From: an uncultured Clostridia bacterium
Lineage (GTDB): Bacteria; Bacillota; Clostridia; Christensenellales; Aristaeellaceae
NCBI GenBank assembly: GCA_934675735.1
Contig: CAKURR010000010.1
Location: forward strand, 1 to 64,000
Direction: 5' to 3'
Length of the DNA stretch: 64,000 nucleotides
Made by a program: the position numbers and the translations under genes. Under the pieces are notes generated by a model, which saw only the letters and a list, made by a program, of their open reading frames with translations, was not told the DNA's origin and did not search any database. The first letter of the stretch is position 1. Every line of letters starts with the position of its first letter. Of the stretch, positions 58,160-64,000 are shown one piece after another.

Positions 58160-58381
58160 TCATTCCTCTTTCATGGCTTCTTCTAGCAACTCGGCCGGAT
58201 CGGCGCCGATAGCCGCGCAAATGGCCATGTACTTGTTCAGCATAATTCCGCCCTCGTACTCGCCGCGCTCATACGCATACATCGTGCGATAATGCACGCC
58301 GCTGATACTCTGAATCCGGCGAACCGACAAGCCGCTGGCCTCGCGTTCCCGGCGCATCAGCGCGCCGAGGCGAAGCCACAA
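58160..58381 (-). CDS. XRE-family HTH repressor
   Basis: A 73-residue single-domain HTH protein: LSVRRIQSISGVHYRTMYAY contains the recognition helix and ICAAIGADPAELLEEAM the last helices. The start at TTG 58381 keeps the first helix; the next Met is 27 nt downstream and would cut it. It reads divergently from the NlpC-like gene, and a near-palindrome AACATATAGTATAATGTT (58429-58446) over that promoter's -10 is a likely operator. Confidence 0.75.
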   Translation of the reverse strand: MWLRLGALMRREREASGLSVRRIQSISGVHYRTMYAYERGEYEGGIMLNKYMAICAAIGADPAELLEEAMKEE

Positions 58382-58413
58382 GCCCCTTGAAAACGCTATA
58401 TCTTGTTTTATCG

Positions 58414-58442
58414 TTGCAAATCACCACAACATATAGTATAAT
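58414..58442 (+). promoter_or_regulatory. Promoter and operator of the NlpC-like gene
   Basis: TTGCAA (58414-58419), 17-nt spacer, TATAAT (58437-58442). The -10 lies inside the AACAT..ATGTT near-palindrome. Confidence 0.8.
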
Positions 58443-58491
58443 GTTCATATTATCTCGACAGGATTTGCCGAGCCAGAAAGGTTGTGTCGGA

Positions 58492-59190
58492 TTGATCTCT
58501 TCTTCTGATTTCGCTCGATTTGCCGCCGATATGTTTGCAAATCACAAGGTTTCATACAAACGCGCCGGTTCTACACTTTCAGGAATGGACAGCGCAGGTT
58601 TCATCTCCTATTGCCTGACCCAGTTGGGTCGTTCAACAAAAATGAGCGGCACTAACGACCTCATGCGCAATTACACGACGCGGGTCATTCCAATCAGCGA
58701 AGCCAGAAAGCAGAAGCTGATTCAGCCCGGCGTGCTTCTCCTCCACGTTTCAGCCGATGACAAAGCACCGTTAAAATATAGAGACGGCCTCGGAGATTGC
58801 GATTACGCAATGATCTGTGTGGATCAAGAGCATGGAATTTATCCATCCAAAAAAGGCGAAGAATTGATTCAAACCGAGTTTAATGTGCCAAACCGCGTCA
58901 CACACATGGCCTACTGCAAATATGTTGACTACGGAAATTCCTCCGGCTCATCAGATGCGTACCCTTCTGTTCCTGACAGCCCTGTCCGCACCGACGAAGC
59001 AAAGCTCATTGGAGATGGCGTTCGTTTGAGGAAAGGCCCTTCAATCAGTTCTGCCCCGCTTGCCTCAATGCCGATTGGCTCCATTCTGAAAGTGATTGAA
59101 TCACGCGGCGAATGGACGCATGTGCGCTACACCGATCAGTGCGGTACCGTTTTTAATGGCTGGTGTGCTTCCCAATTTTTGAGTAAGTGA
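58492..59190 (+). CDS. NlpC/P60-like protein with SH3 domain, catalytic Cys replaced
   Basis: A 232-residue protein. Residues 1-140 follow the NlpC/P60 fold (DFARFAADMFANHKVSYKRA and GMDSAGFISYCLTQLG), but the usual catalytic Cys of the D-C-S-G motif is Ser here (D-S-A-G). A C-terminal bacterial SH3 domain (GDGVRLRKGPSISSAPLASM near 170) would bind cell wall. TTG 58492 has AAAGG upstream; ATG 58441 lies inside the -10 box. It is probably not an active endolysin. Confidence 0.7.
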   Translation: MISSSDFARFAADMFANHKVSYKRAGSTLSGMDSAGFISYCLTQLGRSTKMSGTNDLMRNYTTRVIPISEARKQKLIQPGVLLLHVSADDKAPLKYRDGLGDCDYAMICVDQEHGIYPSKKGEELIQTEFNVPNRVTHMAYCKYVDYGNSSGSSDAYPSVPDSPVRTDEAKLIGDGVRLRKGPSISSAPLASMPIGSILKVIESRGEWTHVRYTDQCGTVFNGWCASQFLSK

Positions 59191-59193
59191 CGC

Positions 59194-59490
59194 TCACCAC
59201 CAATCAGCCGGTATCTCACTTCGGGCCGTGCCCTGCATCGCGTCGATCACTTTTGCGTCAATCGACCGCAGGGTGGCATTCAATCGCTTTCTGTCCTCCG
59301 ACAGGTCGGTAATTTCATTCAGCAGCACATGCAGGCTATTCCAGACATCCTCAATGTCCTGAAATACCTCGTCGGTTGTCACCCGGCCTTTTATGATTCC
59401 CTCGCAGCTCACCAGTCGCCCATCCTTGAACACAATATGGCCGACTCGGTTCTTGGCTGCAAGAATCTCCGTAAATTGATCGTCTGTCAT
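59194..59490 (-). CDS. Small helical protein, unknown
   Basis: A 98-residue protein (TDDQFTEILAAKNRVGHIVF, then a beta strand GRLVSCEGIIKG and a long C-terminal helix). It is convergent with the NlpC-like gene, with 3 nt between stops. GGAAAAC precedes ATG 59490. No family recognised. The following gap (59491-59782) holds no supported feature. Confidence 0.55.
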   Translation of the reverse strand: MTDDQFTEILAAKNRVGHIVFKDGRLVSCEGIIKGRVTTDEVFQDIEDVWNSLHVLLNEITDLSEDRKRLNATLRSIDAKVIDAMQGTARSEIPADWW

Positions 59491-59782
59491 GTTTTCCTTT
59501 CCGCCGCCGAAGTTACCAGTTTCCAGCGGCTTCCCTATTCACTACAAACTCCGTTCGTTGATTTTTTCCATCTTCTACGGCATAATTTATTTGTTATTCC
59601 GAAATTTTTTGTACCACTCCGCTTCAAGCTGCTTCTTGCTCCATGTTTCAACCACAGTCCAGAAGCAGAGGGATGCTTTGGTGCAGAATAGTTTCAGCAC
59701 CAGTACAAATAGCTCAACCAGTTCTTTCATCCTGTTCAATAGATTTTTCATCGCATCAACTCCATTTCAGAAAGGTGATTGT

Positions 59783-60586
59783 ATGGATTCCGAAGAAAAG
59801 AAAGTTGTCGGTATGGAAGTCAAGATTCCTGATTGTGTCGATAAGACCATCGAAAACCTAACTGCCCCTCTGGCCAAGTCTGTGGGCACAACGCTCGCTG
59901 ACCTTTGGTATCTTGTTTTTGGTTCTATCAGTACCTCTGCAGAGAAGAAACGTATAATTCAAGAAACGGCTCTTGAAAACTTCAAAAACAATCTTAAAAA
60001 ACGGATTGAAACCATTCAAGAAGATAAGCTCGTTATGCCGGATACTCAAATCGTCGGTGGTGCGCTCTACGATTCTCGTTTCTGCGTAGATAAAGATGCA
60101 CTCCGAAGCATGTTTGAAAATCTCATCGCTTCTTCGCTAAGTTCCGATACAGTTTCAAACGTCCATCCATCTTTTTCCGGAATCATTCGTCAAATGACAT
60201 GTGAAGACGCTCATATGTTGGCTCGCTTTAAGACAGTTCAGGCTCTCCCTATTGTCAGTTATCTTTTATCTCGCAAAGAAGGCAGCAACCTGACCCTGTA
60301 CAACAACGTCATTACTGCTTCTCAAGATGTTTCCAGATTAAAATTTGAAAGTCTGTCTCTCGAATGTTTGCAATCCCTCGGTCTACTTACCCTTTGTTAC
60401 ACCCAACATCTCACCGATGAATCAAAATATACACCGCTTATCACTGCTCCATGTTTTCAAAAATTAAAGCAACATATTACTGAACATCCAGAAATCTATC
60501 CTGAAGCTTCTTTTATGAATTACCATAAAGGAATTGCCTTCCTTACAGATTTAGGAATTCAATTTATTTCCATCTGTATGCCATAA
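59783..60586 (+). CDS. Abi-alpha (DUF4393) family protein, putative phage-exclusion factor
   Basis: A 267-residue protein with the DUF4393/Abi_alpha arrangement: a Gly/Ala-rich N-terminal segment (TTLADLWYLVFGSI), basic helices, and the conserved FENLIASSLSSDT and HPSFSGIIRQMTCEDAHML motifs near 110-150. This family includes abortive-infection proteins, so the prophage may protect its host from other phages. ATG 59783 follows AAAGGTG. It is less GC-rich than its neighbours, a sign of separate acquisition. Confidence 0.78.
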   Translation: MDSEEKKVVGMEVKIPDCVDKTIENLTAPLAKSVGTTLADLWYLVFGSISTSAEKKRIIQETALENFKNNLKKRIETIQEDKLVMPDTQIVGGALYDSRFCVDKDALRSMFENLIASSLSSDTVSNVHPSFSGIIRQMTCEDAHMLARFKTVQALPIVSYLLSRKEGSNLTLYNNVITASQDVSRLKFESLSLECLQSLGLLTLCYTQHLTDESKYTPLITAPCFQKLKQHITEHPEIYPEASFMNYHKGIAFLTDLGIQFISICMP

Positions 60587-60691
60587 TCTTTTCAGCCAAC
60601 GCCCTTTCGCGGTTGCCCCTTCGGTCAGCCGCTTTTTGTTTTCGTCCATCCCGGCCTCCTCCAGCAGTGCTCGCTTTTCTCTGCTTTTACA

Positions 60692-60916
60692 TCAAGCCGT
60701 TCTCGTTGTGTTCCTACTAAAAGTAGAATCGTCTGCAAAAAATAAATCATCATACGAAACACCCAACTTTTTCGCAATCCTTTTCGCCTGTTCCACGGTT
60801 GCAGTTTCGGGATGTTCCTCGATTCTACGGTACGTCTGAACGTGAATTCCGAGAAAATCCGCCATTTCCTGCTGGCGAATCTCCATCATCCTTCTAATCT
60901 GTCGAATACTTGCCAT
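60692..60916 (-). CDS. Cro-like XRE repressor divergent from cI
   Basis: A 74-residue HTH protein (IRQQEMADFLGIHVQTYRRI). It reads divergently from the cI-type gene with promoters and operators between, the classic lysis-lysogeny switch. ATG 60916 follows AAAGGAGGAG. An operator-like TACTAAAAGTA occurs within its 3' coding region (60716-60726). Confidence 0.8.
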   Translation of the reverse strand: MASIRQIRRMMEIRQQEMADFLGIHVQTYRRIEEHPETATVEQAKRIAKKLGVSYDDLFFADDSTFSRNTTRTA

Positions 60917-60938
60917 CTTGTCTCCTCCTTTCGCCTTT

Positions 60939-61027
60939 ATTTTAATCTACTTAAAGTGGATTGTCAATCCCTTAAAGTAGATTTTTTATTTTTTGATGTT
61001 GATTTTTTTCTACTTTCGGTTTATACT
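60939..61027. promoter_or_regulatory. Lysis-lysogeny switch: divergent promoters with repeated operators
   Basis: Minus promoter TTGACA (60962-60967)/TAAAAT (60939-60944) and plus promoter TTGATT (60999-61004)/TATACT (61022-61027), each with a 17-nt spacer. Operator-like sites: ATCTACTTAAAGTGGAT (60945-60961), a CTTAAAGTAGAT half-site (60971-60982) and TCTACTTTCGG (61009-61019), sharing the TCTACTT core. Confidence 0.85.
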
Positions 61028-61048
61028 CATAAAAAAGGAGGTGTTGAA

Positions 61049-61696
61049 ATGTCGATTGGTCAAAACATCAAACGATTGCGTGAGCTTCACGGCATGAATC
61101 AATCCGAGCTTGCTCAAATTGCCGGAGTCACTGATAAAGCCGTTTCAACATGGGAAAATGACTTGAAAATTCCAAGAATGGGTGCTATTCAGAAAATGGC
61201 TGATTATTTCCATATTTCTAAATCCGCTATCATCGAAGATGCGCCGCAAAACCAAGCCCTTTCTTATCCCTATCCTGGCATTCTCCCCATTCGCGGCCAC
61301 AGGTCTGTCCCGATTGTCGGCAGCGTGGCTTGCGGCCAACCCATCTATAAGCCCGGCGACGGTACGGATTTCATCGACGCAGGGCCGGGAATCGACTGCG
61401 ACTTCGCTTTGATTGCCGACGGCGACTCCATGATTGGCGACCGCATCAATTCCGGCGATGTCGTTTTCATCCGCCAACAGAGCGACGCGGACGACGGCTC
61501 CATCGTGGCCGTCGCTATCGACGATGAAATGATGCTCAAACATATTTCCCGCGTCAAAGCGCCCGACGGCACGGTTCTCTATACCATCTTCACCAGCTCC
61601 AACCCAAAATACGCACCCATCAGCGTGGGCGGTGAAAACGAAACCCGAAATATCTGCATTTTAGGCAAAGCCGTCGCTTTCAGAAGTTTGCTGTAA
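61049..61696 (+). CDS. cI-type phage repressor with S24 peptidase domain
   Basis: A 215-residue repressor. N-terminal XRE domain (NIKRLRELHGMNQSELAQIA; AVSTWENDLKIPR); C-terminal LexA/S24 domain with Ser in ADGDSMIGD near 131 and Lys in the DEMMLKHI segment near 167. The self-cleavage site reads VACGQP, with Cys-Gly in place of Ala-Gly. Likely inactivated by RecA on DNA damage. ATG 61049 follows AAGGAGGTG. Confidence 0.9.
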   Translation: MSIGQNIKRLRELHGMNQSELAQIAGVTDKAVSTWENDLKIPRMGAIQKMADYFHISKSAIIEDAPQNQALSYPYPGILPIRGHRSVPIVGSVACGQPIYKPGDGTDFIDAGPGIDCDFALIADGDSMIGDRINSGDVVFIRQQSDADDGSIVAVAIDDEMMLKHISRVKAPDGTVLYTIFTSSNPKYAPISVGGENETRNICILGKAVAFRSLL

Positions 61697-61738
61697 CGCG
61701 TTCGATATACAAACGAGGCAAAAAGAAAGGATGCTTCC

Positions 61739-62749
61739 ATGAGCAACGATTTTCGTTTTCTGATGTACCAATCCACCGAAGAAAACGTGAGCGTCAACGC
61801 CATCATCAAGGACGAAACCATCTGGCTTTCTCAAAAGGGTATGGCCGAGCTGTTCGGCGTTCAGCCTCCGGCTATCGCCAAGCACCTTCAAAACATCTAC
61901 GATGAAGGCGAGCTTTCGCGAGACGCAACTCTTTCCAAAATGGAAATAGTTCAAAAGGAAGGCGACCGCGACGTTACCCGTTCCGTTATTTATTATAATC
62001 TGGACGCAATTATCTCCGTCGGCTACCGCGTCAACTCCCGCCGCGCAACTCAATTCCGCATTTGGGCAACCAGCGTCTTGAAGGAGTATATGACCAAGGG
62101 CTTTGCGCTGGATGACGAACGGCTCAAGCAGGGAACGGCCGCGTTCGGCCATGACTATTTCCGCGAGCTGCTTGAGCGCGTCCGTTCAATCCGGGCCAGC
62201 GAACGCCGCATCTGGCAGCAGGTAACGGATATCTTCGCGGAGTGCAGCATCGACTATGATAAAAACGCCGTCACCGCTCATGACTTCTATGCCATGATTC
62301 AGAATAAATTCCACTATGCCATCACAGGGCAGACCGCCGCTGAAATCATCTTCGACCGTGCAGACCGCACCAAGGATCACATGGGCTTGACCACATGGAA
62401 AAACGCCCCGGACGGCCGTATTCTCAAATCGGATGTTTCCATCGCCAAGAACTATCTGGATGCGAAGCAGATCCGCCGGCTTGAGCGCACCGTCTCCGGC
62501 TATTTCGACTATATCGAAGACCTGATCGAGCGCGAAAACACCTTCACGATGGAGCAATTTGCCTCCAGTGTCAACGAGTTTCTCGCTTTCCGCCGCTATG
62601 ACATTCTGCCGGATAAGGGCCGCATTTCCGCCGCAGCCGCAAAAAAGAAAGCCGAAGCGGAATACGACGCGTTCAACAAAACGCAGCGCATCGTCTCTGA
62701 CTTCGACCGCGAGGTACAGCGCTTGTTCGAATCCGAAAAGCGTCCGTGA
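61739..62749 (+). CDS. RhuM-family protein
   Basis: A 336-residue protein: the KilA-N-like/HTH N-terminus (IWLSQKGMAELFGVQPPAIA and IISVGYRVNSRRATQFRIWA) and C-terminal Fic-like remnant region (TAAEIIFDRADRTKDHMGLT) define RhuM proteins, found in prophages and pathogenicity islands. The Fic HPFxxGNG motif is absent, so AMP-transfer activity is unlikely. It lies between repressor and integrase as lysogenic cargo. ATG 61739 follows AGAAAGG. Confidence 0.85.
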   Translation: MSNDFRFLMYQSTEENVSVNAIIKDETIWLSQKGMAELFGVQPPAIAKHLQNIYDEGELSRDATLSKMEIVQKEGDRDVTRSVIYYNLDAIISVGYRVNSRRATQFRIWATSVLKEYMTKGFALDDERLKQGTAAFGHDYFRELLERVRSIRASERRIWQQVTDIFAECSIDYDKNAVTAHDFYAMIQNKFHYAITGQTAAEIIFDRADRTKDHMGLTTWKNAPDGRILKSDVSIAKNYLDAKQIRRLERTVSGYFDYIEDLIERENTFTMEQFASSVNEFLAFRRYDILPDKGRISAAAAKKKAEAEYDAFNKTQRIVSDFDREVQRLFESEKRP

Positions 62750-62931
62750 TTTTCTTCGTGGCCATTTTGCCGTCCTTAGCAAAATGGTCATCAAAAATGC
62801 CCCGTCCGCGCTACCAACACGAACAGGGCGATGCATTCCGCCAACTCATCAACTCCGGAAAAATCGGAAAAATCGGGGAATTGCCGTTTCATTATAGCAG
62901 ATTCCCCGCTCAAAAGAAAGGGGAATTCTCT

Positions 62932-64000
62932 ATGCCTAAAATTGAAAAAACGAAAACCGGCTACCGTGCCCGCATCTCCACGGGCGAAAAGCTCCCGTCG
63001 GGCGGATACCGCTATATCTCCGTCTCTGCCGCGACCAAAGCCGAAGTCAGGCGCATGATTGCCGATTTCGACGAAAACCGCACAAGCGCTCTTTCCGCCC
63101 ATCTGGCGGGGCGCGTGACGCTCGCTCAGGCCATGGACCAATATCTGGATACCTGCCGCGCCGCCGGCCGTTCTCCTTCCACTGTCCGCGGCTATGTGAC
63201 CATGCGCCGCAATGGCTTTGAGACCGTCGAAAATATACCGGCTTCCAAACTGACCCGCGCCGACCTGCAAGCGCTCGTCAATGGTTGGATATCTTCCGGG
63301 GCATCGCCAAAAACGATTCGCAATAAGCTGGCGTTCCTTTCCGCCGCCATGAAGCACGCAGATGTTGAGCCGCCCATACAAAACCTTGTTCTGCCCGAGT
63401 CAGACCGCAAAGAGATGACAATCCCACAGGATGAAGATGTTCAGCGCGCATTGTTCTACCTACGCGCTCACAATCCAAACATGTACGTCGCCGTTGTCCT
63501 TGCCGCCACGTTGGGCCTCAGGCGCGGAGAAATTTCCGCCTTGACCATGGATGATTTTGACTTCGGCGCCGGAACTGTGACCATCTCCAAGGCCATGGCC
63601 ATGGATGAAACCGGGGCATACGTCATCAAATCCCCGAAAACCCGCAGCGGAAATCGAACTCTTCGCGGTCTTGATACGCTCGTTGTTTCTGCCGTCCGGC
63701 AATTCGGCCACCTTCCGCCCGATACCATAACCGGCATGACACCCGCCGCCATTTCCTGCGCTTATGACGATGTGCGTACAAAACTCTCCCTGCCCGGTCG
63801 CTTCCACGATTTGCGTCACTACGCCGCATCCGTCATGGCGGCGCTCAATATCCCTATGAAATATGCTCAGGAGCGCATGGGACACGCCACGCTCGATATG
63901 TTGAACCGTGTCTACCAGCATACTATGGATAAAAAACGCGACGCAGTTGCCGAGACAATCGCAGCTCACAATTATGACTTGCTTTCAGGCGAATCATGCC
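62932..64000 (+). CDS. int: Tyrosine integrase, 3' end outside window
   Basis: About 356 codons. The N-terminal arm-binding and SAM-like domains (about 1-150) are followed by a complete catalytic set: Arg in LGLRRGEIS near 197, Lys in KTRSGNRT near 237, FHDLRHYAAS near 289, GHATLDM near 315 and the Tyr in VYQHTM near 325. Only the C-terminus is cut off. It reads outward, so the attachment site should lie just beyond the window. ATG 62932 has AAAGGGG upstream. Confidence 0.93.
   Translation, partial: MPKIEKTKTGYRARISTGEKLPSGGYRYISVSAATKAEVRRMIADFDENRTSALSAHLAGRVTLAQAMDQYLDTCRAAGRSPSTVRGYVTMRRNGFETVENIPASKLTRADLQALVNGWISSGASPKTIRNKLAFLSAAMKHADVEPPIQNLVLPESDRKEMTIPQDEDVQRALFYLRAHNPNMYVAVVLAATLGLRRGEISALTMDDFDFGAGTVTISKAMAMDETGAYVIKSPKTRSGNRTLRGLDTLVVSAVRQFGHLPPDTITGMTPAAISCAYDDVRTKLSLPGRFHDLRHYAASVMAALNIPMKYAQERMGHATLDMLNRVYQHTMDKKRDAVAETIAAHNYDLLSGESC

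Overview
The window is GC-rich bacterial DNA with strong GGAGG-type ribosome binding sites, TTGACA/TATAAT promoters with 17-nt spacers, an anaerobic (cbi-type) cobalamin pathway and Tn4451-style mobilisation genes. This fits a gut-type member of the Clostridia (Firmicutes). I cannot name genus or species from sequence alone.

Layout. (1) 1-1193: 5' part of a host GH2 glycosidase gene, minus strand, cut by the window edge. (2) 1.5-23.4 kb, minus strand: a complete podovirus-like packaging/head/tail operon, read from terminase small and large subunits through portal, scaffold, N4-gp56-type capsid, adaptor, tail nozzle and a 3010-residue polyvalent virion protein to three fibre-like proteins. It has no lysis, replication or integration genes. 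(3) 23.4-26.5 kb: a gene-poor region dense in signals: a GGCGAT-rich stretch, several predicted 80-120 nt RNAs, small DNA-binding-type proteins and a candidate type I toxin-antitoxin locus. (4) 26.4-32.5 kb, plus strand: a cobalamin riboswitch controlling a peptide/nickel-class ABC importer and a CGGC-domain protein. (5) 32.7-44.3 kb, minus strand: a second cobalamin riboswitch controlling btuF-btuC-btuD-cbiET-cbiF-cbiG-cbiH-cbiD-cbiC-cbiA-cbiJ-cbiK. The two B12-regulated operons converge on one bidirectional terminator. (6) 44.4-52.5 kb: an integrative mobilizable element of the Tn4451 type (MobL relaxase, DUF3847, TnpW, two large serine recombinases, XRE regulator, sigma-like factor, TnpV). 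(7) 52.5-58.4 kb, minus strand: phage early genes (Sak4-like ATPase, SSB-like protein, DUF6291 replication-type protein, RuvC-like resolvase, several small Cys-rich proteins) ending in a RinA/ArpU-like late activator. (8) 58.4-64 kb: the lysogeny module (cI-type repressor with divergent XRE gene, Abi-alpha-like protein, RhuM, tyrosine integrase running off the window).

How they fit together. Blocks 2 and 7-8 are complementary halves of a phage genome on one strand, with no duplicated function: the late activator at 52.5 kb is the gene normally followed by terminase, and terminase sits 29 kb away at 23.4 kb. The simplest readings are one prophage split by insertion or rearrangement around the B12 genes and the mobilizable element, or two incomplete prophages. 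A recurring arrangement, an outward promoter whose -35 box touches the first base of a small gene's start codon, occurs at 24.51, 25.12 and 58.02 kb and links the signal-rich region with the early module. All functional statements are from reading the sequence; no database search was possible.
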